This document shows, piece by piece, positions 28,139-39,900 of a DNA stretch of 64,000 nucleotides. The notes under the pieces are model-generated. The model saw nothing but the letters and a program-made list of their open reading frames with translations. It had not been told where the DNA came from and did no database searches. This DNA comes from Zygnema cylindricum (taxonomy: Eukaryota; Streptophyta; Zygnematophyceae; Zygnematales; Zygnemataceae): assembly GCA_037447655.1 (NCBI GenBank), contig JBBHKE010000012.1, positions 54,400 through 118,399 on the forward strand, in the 5' to 3' direction. A program made the position numbers and the translations under genes. The first letter of the stretch is position 1. Each line of letters begins with the position of its first letter.

Positions 28139-30475
28139 TACTGTAATTTACAAATTTACTACACAAAGCCCTTTACAAGTATTTTTTTATTTTGTTATTT
28201 ATTTATTTTAGCACATGTTAACAAATGGACAAATTTTAGTACATCGGCCGTCAACTTTCGGTTTGAGATTTTGATGTTTTTTCGCACGTGTAAACGGCCG
28301 TCAGATTTGCAGTTACATAGTTATCGATCCGTTTTCCGTTTTTTGGTTTTTTTTGGAGACAGCCGGCAATTATTTACCGGTGTATTATGACGGCCGTCTT
28401 TTAAAATGTAGCGGCTAGAAAATTGGACGTTTTTTTCGTGCGTTCGCGGCAAAATGTTGACCGTACAAGTGATTTTTTTAACTGTTGTGTGTATTTTTCT
28501 TTTGTTGGTTTTGTTTTCTCGAAATTAAAAAAAACAAAATGTTTTTTTAATGTTATTATTTTATTTTTTGTGTCCTTTTTCAAAACCCTGATTGGCTTTT
28601 AAAGTTTTCGTGAAAGGTGTGGATCAGTTTAGTATTTTCCTCTAAAATATATTCTCTTTAATCAGTAAAACCTACGTTTTTGCTCTTTTTATTTTGGAAT
28701 CCTGCATTGTATATTTCGTTTTGTTTTTTTTTCTCCTCTATTATTTTTTCATTTGTTTCGTTTCCTAACATTCCGTACAATCCTCTTGCAATTTGATTTT
28801 TTTAAAAGCACTGAACAACAAAGAAATCACGACCGAACGATAGTTTAAGTATACGACTACTTCACAAGATAGTAAAGTAAATAAGGTACGGTCATTTCGT
28901 ACGAAACTTGACTTCACTGTACTCATTGAGTCAAAATTTCATTAATGGAAGTGAAAAGAAGAAATTGTACGGAAAAGAAATATTAGAAAGCGTAAAAGAT
29001 TGATAGCCGTACGATTTGCGAATTAACAAAGAATTTTTATAACGCATCTTTTTTTTGTGCGTCAAAAAATCAAATAAATTAGGGCTGCCCGTCCTTCAAA
29101 AAAGCAAAAGTACAGATGAGAAACCATAATAGACGCACGGTTTCTTTTTGTTTTCTTCTAGTTTACCGTTTTTCGTAATTCTACCTTCATATAGATTCGC
29201 ACTAAAATTACAATTTGACTTTTAGGTTCGCACTTTAAACAGTTTATCTTAGATCAGTACGACATCTCATTTCCGTACAAAACCTAAGACCTAACTTTTC
29301 TTTTTCCATTTTCATTTTACGCCACGCGTTCATCAGCAAAGGCTAGTACAATTGCCGTACAGCTGTACAAAAGTACACAATCCTACTTTTGTCGGTGCAG
29401 GTTTTTGCGCCACGAAATACGCTCTAGACCATCATGACCCCTCCACGTGACAAATTTTCAGAAGATTTTGTGCTTATCTACACGTGCGTCTCCTAGGATA
29501 TCACTAATGCAAAGTTGTCCACTTGTGCTTGTTCGTACGCTGGTCGTCATTGTTCGTACATAATTCGTACAATATTCGTACATAGTCACGAATTTGGAAA
29601 ATATTGTAGCTAGTGAGAGGACCACAGTGTCTACCAACAACAGTATATTTTTCTGGTACTTTTTGTCCACTCTATTTTGGAAAAATGTGCTGCATCTGCC
29701 ACGTGGATCTGCTCCCTGGGAATTGAGAATACTGCTGCCTCTCTAATTTTAGTACACGTCACTGAACCTGACTTTGACAACCAGTGTGCTTGTGTACGGC
29801 CCTTAAATCTGTACGGAAGTCTCGTTCTGACCGAAGAATCTTAAGGTGACAGCCAAAAATCGTGACATGTCCAAAAATCGTACATAGCCTGCAGTGTTCC
29901 AAACACCTGAAGGAATAAAAACGTACGGAATCCGTTAGCTATTCTGGGACAACATTTTTTGGATGGACCTCCATCAACTCGGGGTTGGCTGACGTGTAGT
30001 TTTGGATTTTGCAGCGGTTTTGACGATAGAAAGATCCATTTCTATTAAATACTGCCACGTAGCATGCCAGATGGGATTTCTGAACAGATATATCGGCACG
30101 TCGGTTTCAAAAAAGGACCTGAAGTGTCTGTATTTTTATTAGCGCGAACTGCGCTAATTTCATTATAAAAAATTGACAAGTGGCGAATTACGCATTTCAC
30201 TCGCAATCTCCCGTATCTCTTATCTTTGGAGTCTACTGTCCTGTAGAACTTCTGTCCAAATGGTGACGTGGCACCGAAATCTGCATGTCGTCAGATGGTA
30301 ACGCACTGATGCTCCCGATGTAGCGGTGTGTGACAATTGAAGCAGCATTTCAAAATTTTAATTTCCAATGGTAAATTTCAAATTTGCGTACGGCTGATCA
30401 CAGCGCAGAAAGCAAATATCGAAATATCGGAATATCGGATTATAGCAAACTTCACATTATCAACTTTTTTATCTA
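28139..30475. other. Intergenic sequence, nothing recognised
   Basis: AT-rich with many GTACGG/CCGTAC words and short direct repeats of GGCCGTC type near 28240-28400. No coding region, RNA gene or paired terminal repeat was found. Confidence 0.5.
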
Positions 30476-30860
30476 CACCGCGAATCGTAATTAGCGTTGT
30501 GTACGCTATTTCTGTCGCACCAAATTTTGACTCTATAACCCTAAATAGAGTACATAATTATAAATTATTCTCTGCGCTATTTAAGGTTCTTTTGAATCAG
30601 CGTTAACAACTCTAATGTCGTTTTAAATAGTGTTGCATCCGGTTGGTGTCTGACCGTGCAAAATTGTACTTTATTAACTAAAAAAGTACACAAAGTGATT
30701 TAATACAGGCCGTTATCATATAACTGCGTTTTAACAAACCGTGTAGTGCAAACGTCATAATGACGTAAAACTGTACGATTTGTCAGATTCTGTACGAGTA
30801 CCTAATTTACATAAAGATATCGACGCGGATAATTACTACGGAAAGAACCCCAAATTAGAG

Positions 30861-31672
30861 TTAGGGTGACGTTCCATCAGGCGAAAAGTGGCGTAGTTTA
30901 CAGAAATCCGCAACCTTCCGTACCAAATTGTACCGCCTATTTTGTTTTTATACGAAAAACAACATTACAAAGAATCTTTGCGATACTCTCCGAAGGTCTT
31001 GGAGGTAATACTGGCCGTCGGATTTCATCTGCGAGGAGTTCGCTTCATTTTTTTCTGCAACTGTCAACCCACCTTTTGGAGGTGGGTTGACAGATACAGA
31101 AAAAAAAAATAGTGACGCGTTGGACGATTAGGCTGCGTGTCATGATGAAAAACCAACGAAAAATCTTAAGATTTGCACATGACACGCGCTTTCCAAAATA
31201 CAACCGAAAATAAAAACGAAATTTCGTAACATTCCCTCGTCACGCTATTTTCAGTAACTTTTGTTCGTCACACTATTTCTCTCAAAGGACTTTCGTTATG
31301 TTCGAAAACTGAAACCCAACATTCCCTCGTCACGCTATTTTCAGTAACTTTTGTTCGTCACACTATTTCTCTCAAAGGACTTTCGTTATGATCGAAAACT
31401 GAAACCCAAAAAAATGAGCTGGCGTAGTATAAAAGTTTTGTCGTATGAATACTTCGTACACAGGTACATGGTACGCAAGTCAAGATTTGAAGTTAAGTTT
31501 GTCGGTGCTAAAAATCTAAAAGATTTTATATATCGGATTGTAGCTTGCGTGGCGCCAGTAAATTTAGAACACGTGGCCTACAAACTCTACGTGATGGAAC
31601 ATCGACTCAATCGACCCGGTCTGTAGAGTTTGCCGTACAATTACAGAAACGTATGATGGAACTTCACCCTAA
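30861..31672. mobile_element. Nested TIR element, about 812 bp
   Basis: TTAGGGTGACGTTCCATCA at 30861-30879 is inverted at 31654-31672 with one mismatch. Inside lie a strong hairpin (31047-31110), a 90-bp tandem duplication (31231-31410) and a 91-codon frame with no recognisable domain (31351-31626). Target duplication was not resolved, so the superfamily is unknown. Confidence 0.6.
31231..31410. repeat. 90-bp unit in two tandem copies
   Basis: ATTCCCTCGTCACGC starts at 31231 and again at 31321. The copies are nearly identical. Confidence 0.95.
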
Positions 31673-32053
31673 TTGGTAAATTAGAGTAGAATTTGTTTAT
31701 GAAAAAAATTGATTACATAAATTATAAATGAATAACTCTAATTATTTTTCATTTTTTTACTCTAATTATTTCTCTACTCTAGTTACGATTCACGGTATAG
31801 TATAATATTTTGCAGGTACTCTAGTGACACCTGTAGTGTAAGCGGGAATTGGCCAATTGGACAACTAGCTAAGGACAAAAGTACAAAACGTGCACTGACA
31901 AAATAAAATATGGTAAAACTTTAGCAGGTAATTCCGTGCGTGCTAGCCCCATACCAATTTTTTTTTTCGTGGGCATACATTTATCTACATCAATATGGTT
32001 GCACAAAAGTCAGCGGAGAAATGTGATTGGTTCAAACCATATCTGACTTTTTT

Positions 32054-32953
32054 AGTGTTGTGTATCGGTAAAAAACTTATCGAGATAACACCGATACCGA
32101 TAGTTATCGGTTATCGAACAGTAAGAGGTACCGATATATCGGTCCGGAACCAACAAATTCCATATCGGCGATAACTATAAAAATATATAGAATGCATACT
32201 ATATTACCTTAGTAAATACTGTATTATACTATTTACATTATATACCATGGCATGCCAACTATACGAATCTGTTCCGTAACTATTTAACTGGAAATTATTA
32301 CGGGCAACGCAGGACAGAAAACATTGGCCGGTTAACTGAACAAAATATTTTTACGACGACGTACGAAATTTACAGACAAATTGGTGAGCATGGAACGGAA
32401 AAAGGACGGCGGACACAAAGTACAACGGACGCAAAATAGTATTCTGCGCGCCGCCGGAATTGAACGGACGTCTTGGAATTAAAAAGTACGAGCGGACGGC
32501 CAGCGTGAGCGCTGGCATCCCGGAATGGCTCTTTTGGCAGCTTAAATGAAAAAAAGATGACAGATTGACACGTGGCAGGTGTCCAGTGGATCCTAAGGAA
32601 TAAAGGGACAAAGCCATGACGTCAGATGGAAAGGTACATCGTTTATATTGGATCTGTACTAAAACCGTACCGACGTCAAGGCGGCCACTGTACTTTCTAC
32701 GCGTCCGGGGAATAAGGCGTACAGTTGAGTGTACATGTCGTACATGTATATGTCGTACATTTATCTGTACAGACCGTACATTTATCGCCGATAGTTATCG
32801 TTATCAGTGTTATCGCCGATAACTACCCGATATTATCGGTTAGTTATTCGCGATAAGACCGATAGCGATATATCGAACCAATATATCGATTATCGAGAAC
32901 CCGAAAAAAGGTCCATATCAGTTATCGGTAAATGCTTACCGATACACAACACT
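32054..32953. mobile_element. 900-bp TIR element rich in TATCGG/CCGATA
   Basis: AGTGTTGTGTATCGGTAA at 32054-32071 is exactly inverted at 32936-32953. Many CCGATA and TATCGG words lie inside both ends, forming subterminal repeats. The centre has no transposase. TTTT lies on both sides, which does not allow a sure target duplication. The terminus resembles hAT elements. Confidence 0.7.
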
Positions 32954-33089
32954 TTTTCCATGCATAAAGTTGCTATAGACCTAATTTTTGTCAATACTTA
33001 TACCGATACGAAACCGATACGATACTTGAATACCCGTGAATGCCTGTTTTAGTATTTTTGCTATACTTCTACGCAAACCCTACAGTACA

Positions 33090-33306
33090 CACCTTGTATC
33101 GCTATTAGGGTTTATCACTTTTTCGCCACTTAAAACATATTTTCTCCGTACACACATGTCCGATTTTCACATGGAGACCGCCAATCGGAAGCTGAAAATC
33201 TTACCTTTCAATCGCTACCGTCATAATTACAATCCGACAAGTGTGCACGGAGAAAAGATGTTTTAAGTGGCGTAAAATAACTTCAACCCTAATAGCGATA
33301 CACGCG
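33090..33306. mobile_element. TIR element with long inverted arms, 217 bp
   Basis: Starts CACCTTGTATCGC and ends AGCGATACACGCG. Both arms contain CTTAAAACAT or its inverse, with TTTCTCCGTACACAC next to it. The centre is inverted relative to 27921-28138. Confidence 0.68.
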
Positions 33307-33556
33307 ACACCAATACCGGATGCGACAAGCCACGAACAGTGCACCAGTGCGCACCTCTAACTGTTATTAGTGTTGAAAATAATTGGCGTAAACACTAAAT
33401 TTGTGATTTTGTGTATAAAAAATAAATAGCGTTGACATTAATCTGGCACTTCACGCTCATTTGTGTGTCTTCTTTAGGGTTTTTGATGTGTCATCAACAC
33501 TATTTAAGTGCATGCGTACTATCTTGACAGTTTTCGCCGAGATACGTACTTGAGGG

Positions 33557-33796
33557 TGTCGTGCATGGCAGTACAACCGTGAAAGGCATGCATCACATCC
33601 AGTGTGGGTCGCCGATAAACAGCAGAAAATGAATGACCATTACATATGTACAGTATTTGTGACCACAATGGGAGTACAAAACATATATAACGCAAGAAAC
33701 AATAAATGAATCTGCTTGGAAAAACAAATTATTCCAAACACATGGACCTAGCAAGAAAATAAAAGACAAAGCAAGATCGGGTAAGTAAGGATGGAA
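33557..33796 (-). repeat. Gypsy-M repeat B2 (240 bp, 3' terminal)
   Basis: Near-identical to 34144-34383 (B1). Read on the minus strand it starts TTCCATCCTTACTTAC and ends TGCCATGCACGACA, which is the element terminus. Confidence 0.9.
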
Positions 33797-34141
33797 TTGA
33801 CGACCGCTGCGTGGCCGCCTCGGACTGCCTTACATCTACACCTGGAGGATGAAAACCCTCCCTAAGCTAAGCAAAAATGATCCATGAACCTCCAAGGGTT
33901 CATGACTTCAAACACCTGTCAAGTTTGTAGCCGTTTGAATTCCTAACGTCTGATGCCGTACCGCGGTCTAGTTCCAGCTGATTTCACATCGTGTTCCCGT
34001 AGTGCCGTACGAGAGTATATTCTGACCTTTGTCCCTTTCGAATCTCTAGTTGTACTCTCGGATATAAACCTGTCACGTCACCGAAACATCAATTAGTACA
34101 CAATTAAATCATAATACCCGTTGACGTCTTACGGCATGACA
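33797..34141 (-). repeat. Gypsy-M repeat A2 (345 bp)
   Basis: Starts TGTCATGCCG like A1 and A2 of Gypsy-P, and contains the matching GGGAGGGTTTTCATCCTC region. It is much shorter than the Gypsy-P A repeat and lacks its last 560 bp. Confidence 0.75.
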
Positions 34142-34143
34142 GC

Positions 34144-34383
34144 TGTCGTGCATGGCAGTACAACCGTGAATGGCATGCATCACATCCAGTGTGGGTCGCC
34201 GATAAACACCAAAAAATGAATGACCATTACATATGTACAGTATTTGTGACCACAATCGGAGTACAAAGCATATATAACGCAAGAAACAATAAATGAATCT
34301 GCCCGGAAAAACAAATTATTCCAAACACATAAACCTAGCAAGAAAATAAAAGACAAAGCAAGATCAAGTAAGTAAGGATGGAA
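34144..34383 (-). repeat. Gypsy-M repeat B1 (240 bp)
   Basis: Lies between the G-run polypurine tract (C run at 34384-34396 on the plus strand) and A2, separated from A2 only by GC. Confidence 0.9.
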
Positions 34384-34429
34384 CCCCCCCCCCCCCAGCC
34401 CGCGGGGGAGCTGGTAACGACAGCCGGTA

Positions 34430-34667
34430 GGTTGCGACACCCGTGGCAAAACCACTGTCCGGCCGGGATAGTGTGCAGAGTTGGAACCAAACACTCGATA
34501 TGGAATCCCGGATTGCAATAGTCGCAGAGGAGCATTGTTGTTTCTCCATCAGATCGTCGGCATAACTGACACTCACTAGCCTCGATAATCGGCATCCGCC
34601 ACCGGTCCATGCTGTGGGAAAGATCAGGTAAATAGCAGGGGGCACAATTTTTCGAATGCTCCTGCAA
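34430..34667 (-). CDS. PHD finger at the C-terminus of Gypsy-M pol
   Basis: Open frame downstream of the integrase. It contains a complete C4HC3 PHD finger: CQLC, then LLCDYC, FHIEC and WFCHGC, with the conserved Trp two residues before the last pair. PHD fingers bind histone H3 tails. In chromoviruses a chromodomain sits at this place and guides integration, so a targeting role is a fair inference. A decayed PHD at the same place in Gypsy-P (52858-53010) shows it belongs to the family. Confidence 0.8.
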
Positions 34668-34799
34668 AGTTCACTTGTCGGCCCCTTATAGGCTCAATAA
34701 TCCATTGGAGTCAATTTTTGTTATCCTCAAGATATGAGCTGAAACATCCGTGTCAATGTGTCAAAAGTTTGCCGCCGCAAATAAAAGTAATCCCCCACC

Positions 34800-35754
34800 C
34801 GGAAGGGTTTTTGTTGCGGCCGGTAGCTGCCACTCGGAGTCGTCGCAAATTGTAAGGAGCCGCGATGTTGGGCAATCTACAGGTTTTCAAAAGCCATGGG
34901 CATTTCTCTAGCGAAAAGCAACGCTCGGTTAGTTAGTTCTTCCAAAAATAGAGAATCAGACATAAGAGGTTGAGATAAGCTCGCGGCTTTCAGTACATTC
35001 CTACCTAGTATTAGTTTTCGACCAAACAACACATAATAGGGGCTGAAATTTGCCAGGCTAGCCTGTACAAATATGCGATAACCCATGCAATATATCCCAA
35101 TGATTCATCCCACACCGTAATCTGTTTTTCTAAGCAATGTTTACGCAAAACACGCTTAAAGGTTTGTACAACTCTCTCTGCCAAACCGTTTGCTTGAGGA
35201 TGATCTTGGCTAGTCCGCCGGTGATCGATTAACGCCTCATCCAGCATCTCCTGAAATTTGCCACGGAACTCGGTTCCTTGGTCTGTTAGTACTTCTGCGG
35301 GGGCTCCATATTGGAGGAGCACGTGCTCCTTAAAAGCTACGGTGGTAAATTTGGCAGATTTTTGCGAGAGTGCCACAACTTCCACCTATTTATTGAAATT
35401 CTCGATCGTTATCATGATGTATTGTTTGCCCCTTCAAGAAATGGGAAAGGAACCTGCAAGATCACACGACCACCTGTAAAAGAGACCCAGAATAGGCAAG
35501 GGCTGAAGGGAGGTTGGTCGGTTAGAAAATGAAGTTCGTAGCCGGTCACATGTGTTGCATTCCTGCCACACAGCTGCCACATCAGCCTGCATACCAGACC
35601 ACCAATACCGTATTTGTACCAAACTCAAAGTCCGTTTGGTGCCATAGTGTCCAAGGTCAGTATGAATTTGGTTGATAAGTGATAGTCGTTCCGTCAGCCG
35701 TGGGACATGCCGGTGACTTCCATCTGAGAGAAGACGAATAAGTGAGCCCCCCAT
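34800..35754 (-). pseudogene. Gypsy-M integrase
   Basis: Zinc-binding HHCC region with IHTDLGHYGTKRTL and CNTCDRL (about 35680-35550). The catalytic core has VLTDQGTEF and HHRRTSQ-like sequence followed by DHPQANGLAERVVQTFKR, giving the second Asp and the Glu of the DDE triad. The C-terminal barrel motif RVGDYFYLRR lies near 34810. The frame shifts between the zinc region (35434-35754) and the core (35011-35385). Family: Ty3/gypsy integrase. Confidence 0.88.
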
Positions 35755-35999
35755 TCATAAGTAACTTTGGGCTCTCTTACGAACACGCTCCTCTTCCATT
35801 GGTACGGTGCCCGCTCGAAAAGATTGAGTAGATAGAAAAAGAATTAAAGCACTGCCCCGCCATGGATCGTGTTCAGTTTTGTGGTTTGTAGGTGCTGCAA
35901 AATTGTAAATCAGATGTGCTCCAACTGATAAGGCGACAACTGATTCGTCATCAAAATCTTGTCGTACACCATTATTATTGGAGTGGGGCAAAGGGTTCT

Positions 36000-36470
36000 T
36001 GGAGAGACCGTCGGCATTCAAACTGAGAAGCTCTGGTCGATGGATTATTTCCATGTCATATTCTTGTAAAATAAGAGCCTAACGTGCTAATTTGCCAGAC
36101 AACTTATCATTGGTCATAAGCCAATGCAATGGTTGATGGACAGTAAGAAAGGTGAAAGGCTTGCCATAAAGATAGTGGCGGTAATGTACAATTCCCCAAA
36201 CTGCGGCAAGGCACTCCCCCTCGTAACTACCGTAATACGACTACGCTTGATTGTTGCTTCGATTGGCTTAAGCCACTACATATTCGTCACCTGTAAGTTC
36301 ATACTGAGTTACGATGGCCGCAATACTTGGCTTACCAACGTTTGTTAGTAGGCAAAATGGTAACTTATGATTTAGTGGACGAAGAATGGGAGCGGTGGAC
36401 AATGCGTCCTTTAATCCCTGAAATGCCTCGATCTGGAGGGTCCCCACATGAACGGAATTGACTTATTCAA
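36000..36470 (-). pseudogene. Gypsy-M RNase H
   Basis: In pieces, the minus strand encodes AFQGLKDAL, a YGSYEGECLAAVWGI-like segment, and RWALILQEYDMEIIHRPELL, then NADGLSKNPLP, the usual end of gypsy RNase H. Stops interrupt it. It is separated from the RT by the solo LTR at 36529-37632. Confidence 0.78.
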
Positions 36471-36528
36471 GAATTGATTTAGTGGGGATGCAAGTGTACT
36501 GAAACTAGGAACAAACCGTCGGTAATAA

Positions 36529-37632
36529 TAAAACTCTGAGACCTCCATAAGTCCTCAGAGTGGACAGCTTCTAAGAAGCCTCCAGGATAATCCTGACCCC
36601 TTTGTGTTTCATCAAAAATAACTGCCACCCTGGCAAGCAAAAACTCTGACCACCTGCACCCCTGTGAAGGCAAGACTCCCTTGAGTCGATAGCAAAAAGA
36701 ATCTCTGAATTTGCTCCCCTGAGTAGTAAGTTATGGAGGGTGAGTCGATAGCAAAAAGAATCTCTGAATTTGCTCCCCTGAGCAGTAAGTTATGGAGGGT
36801 CAAAGTTGACCTTTTGTACAGAAGCTCCTCTGGGAGAGAGGATCCTATCTCCTAATTTTTCTAAGTCCTATCTCTCTCACAGACTCTATCTACTGATGTA
36901 CGGAACCAATCAGATTTCTCCTCCGTACACAAATGTACAGTCGCCGGTGTACTTTATGTACGGAAATTGTACAACATGGCCTAAATGTCGACACATGTCA
37001 TATCCAGATTCGGTGCTTTAATCTCCGGAGATACCACGATCCAATGTAATTTCGCCACGTGTCATCTGATGTGGCGATGCCCATAAACCGCCGAATTCTT
37101 CTTCTGAGATCTCGGCGCTATTTCTGGCCGTCCGATTAAATTCACATTTGATCGGAGCCGTAATAAATACATGCGCGGTATTTGTTTCGCTTACGAAATC
37201 AATGCGCGGTATTGATTTCTTATCCGTACCGCAATTCGTACTTTTACACTACTGGTTCTATGTATCCCGTAAACAATTATAGTTAAATGATATATCCTAC
37301 GTAATAATGTTTAAATAGTTATCAAACTATATAGTACGTAATACTACTTCTAGACTTAACGGCTAAGGTTACCGACTACTGGTAGCTTGCCGGTCGGCAG
37401 GTTCCAGGATCAAATCGCGTGGCCGCCGCATATATTTTTACTTAAAAAACCCCAAATATATATTTCCCGTAAACCTCAAGATAGCCTAGGTAGCCATGGC
37501 TCTAGCTTCCTCTCCAATTTCTCAGTGACTGCGACAAGTTTGAGAGTTGGAGAGAGAAGTTAGAGGTAGTCTGCCTCGGCTTCTTTCTTATTTCTGACCT
37601 AGAAAATATTTTAAAAACCATTAATTTCTACA
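36529..37632 (-). mobile_element. Solo LTR of the Copia-2 family inside Gypsy-M
   Basis: 1104 bp, starting TGTAGAAATTAATGG and ending CAGAGTTTTA on the minus strand, with a 5-bp duplication AATAA at 36524-36528 and 37633-37637. It matches the 5' LTR of Copia-2 (59280-60328) along its length. A unit of about 58 bp is tandemly duplicated inside it (36681-36797). It splits the gypsy RT from RNase H. Confidence 0.95.
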
Positions 37633-38412
37633 AATAATTGGCTAACCCCAGGAATGCACGCAGGCTAGTCAAATACGTTGGGGCCGGGAGTTTACTAATT
37701 GCTTCCACTTTGACTTCTAACGGAGTAATTCTCTCTGATGAAATAAAGTGCCCAAGAAAAGGTACACCTTCGGCCCCGAAAGTGCATTTGGCAGGATGAC
37801 ATTTGAGTCTTACCTTTTTTAATTCCTTCAATACCCACTCTATATGCACTGCATGTTCCTCTAATGAGGCTCAAGCGATGATTAGATCGTCGATATAGCA
37901 ACGGGCAAACTTACATCCCCCCAAGACTGAGTCCATGACTTTGTGGAATAGCGCCGGTGCATTTTTCAGTCCAAAGGGCATAACCGCCCATTCCCAACGT
38001 CCGTCACTACCCCAAAATGTAGTCTTATGTCGATCTTTTTCCTCTTTTTCGATCTGATTAAATCCTGTCGCAGATCTAAATATTTAGCTCCTCCAACATG
38101 ATCAAAAATGTCCTCAGCCAACGGCATTGGATGTTGGTCTTGGATTGTACGTGCATTCAGTTCTCTATAGTCCCCACACGTGCGACGTTTTGTAAAATTC
38201 CCCTCGACGTCTTTTTTACGAGGCATGATGGTGGGCGCCGCAAAGGCGGAATCGGACCTATAAATCAGACCTGCCTTTCCTAACTCTGCGCATCGTTTGT
38301 CTGCAGATTCCCATTCAGTTTCGGATAGACGATGCTTGGGCTTAAATATAGGTCTGTCATCTTCCAAGTCAATAGACATTTTGTAAGTGGTGTGTCGACC
38401 TAAGTCTTTCAT
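37633..38412 (-). pseudogene. Gypsy-M reverse transcriptase
   Basis: Contains RTCGDYRELNART (about 38180), GAKYLDLRQ, WAVMPFGLKNAP (about 37970), the active site CYIDDLII (about 37900) and LGHFISSERI near 37750. A stop follows YIDDLIIA and the frame shifts after LDLR. The last residues FLGLANYL abut the solo LTR. Confidence 0.88.
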
Positions 38413-38876
38413 GGAGAAAGCAAATGCGTCTACGTTTCAGTTTATGACTTCATCTAAAAGTTCGTGTTCGGTTTGTGTTAGTCCTGTTCCGAATTTCTAT
38501 GTCGGTTATTCAAGCGTGTTAATGGTCATGGCTTCCATGGCTTGTGCAAATGCTAGCTGTACATCTGCTATCAAGGAGTGACCCAACTCATACTCGACAG
38601 GAAGATGATGCAAACAATTTACTGCGTGATGCCAACTTGTAGACGGAAATGCAGCTGTCCAGTGTGGTGATGCCTATACCGGTTCTTGAGATCTAGCGGA
38701 CGTGTATGCTGGGAGAGACCAACTCATGTGACTAGGTTCTAAAAATCATAAATAGTGTGATCTGTGTCAAACTTAGCGGGGAAAGGAAAAAGATCGAGCT
38801 GAAAAGTTGTACCCCGAAGAGAAGGTGACGATTTGGATGTTGTATGTTTAAATGGTGTATGCCCCCCCCCAGATGA

Positions 38877-39900
38877 TTAAGAAGGATTGTTCTGTGCGTA
38901 CCGGCCAGCTGCAAACCCCATGCGGAAGACGAATGACAATGATTGGGGGTCCATGACTCGACCAAGTAAGATGCAGCGCTGCCGCTCGGTGAGTCCTGGA
39001 GCAGCAGTGGTGTCTGAGATGAAATGTAAAAGATGTTCTTGTTCTGCGGTAGTAGGTTCTTCTAAGCTGCCTGTATGAGTATTTTGAAGAATGCCCGGTC
39101 CATTATGTGAGTATGCGTGAGAATGTGGATATGCCACTAGTGTAGGCTGTGCACGTAGTGGTTGGCCCGGGATGTTAATACCAAATGCAGGAGGATAGTT
39201 TGTATGTATACATGTCTGGACCTTATGAAATGGAAGAAGTGTATCCTGAATGGAAAGGTTAGGCGGTCGGACGGCGAGGTTAGCTTCTCGGAACCGACCC
39301 ATGTCCACTAGGTTAGTCCACTTGGAACAAACCCGGTGGGTCAGCGAACCGTGGCTTGTGGCATCGATAATTAACAGTGGACCAATCAATGATTCAATGC
39401 GTTTGTAATATGCGAGAACCGTGGGTCGGGGATCGTTATAAGCTGCGATATTTTCTAGGATGTATCGGAAAGGACGATCCAGTTTTTGGAAGAAGTGGAT
39501 CAGACGAACCACCTCGAAGAACACCTTAGTACGCGGATTTGCGAGACCTAAACCTTTCCCGGCCCTTGACATACCCTGACATTCCCATCCGGCAAAGAGG
39601 AGATCAATTAGTTCCAATTCCATTAAATGATGATTTCCTATTAGCCGGATATCTTGTGGCAACGCCGAATGCATATCGTGAAACGCAGACTGGGGTAAGA
39701 GATGAGGATAATGTTCGTGCAAGACTTGACAGTGGTGCAACTGAGCGCGTCTAGCCTAGGGGTCAATATCTACGGAATAGTAATGCTTTATCAGAAGATC
39801 CTTTTGAAGGCAAGAGAGAAGTGAAGTCCCTATTCCTACAAAAAGGTCGAAGATAACGAGACCATTTTGGTGAGGTTGTAAATTGACTGGTGTCCATTTA
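38877..39900 (-). pseudogene. C5 cytosine DNA methyltransferase domain in Gypsy-M (DNMT3/phage-like)
   Basis: Methyltransferase motifs occur in order. Motif I is IFDLFVGIGTS (about 39850). Motif IV is LLFAGWECQGMSRAGKGLGL, with the catalytic Cys at about 39581; the usual Pro-Cys reads Glu-Cys. PRTKVFFEVVRLI follows, then motif VI RYILENI (about 39455), motif VIII IIDATSHGSLTHR and WTNL (about 39320), and a motif X-like RQRCILLGRVMDPQSL near 38960. This pattern is that of DNMT3-type and related phage enzymes, not of a host gene with introns: it lies between protease and RT. One in-frame TAG (39756-39758) separates motif I from the rest, so as written it is interrupted once. The open frame ends at 38877, close to a run of nine G. 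Confidence 0.88.

Larger units (their letters stand above)
30476..31797. mobile_element. TA-flanked TIR element, 1322 bp, carrying a nested TIR element
   Basis: Starts CACCGCGAATCGTAATTAGCG after TA (30474-30475). It ends ACGATTCACGGTA before TA. It shares internal words with 18183-18732 and 19136-19674 (GTGTACGCTA, CGTTAACAACTCTAAT). The size excess is explained by the insertion at 30861-31672. Confidence 0.65.

Noticed and set aside
38877-39900. Methyltransferase as an independent host gene
   Set aside because: It has no introns, lies in the same strand and order between gypsy protease and RT, and the protease frame runs into motif I.
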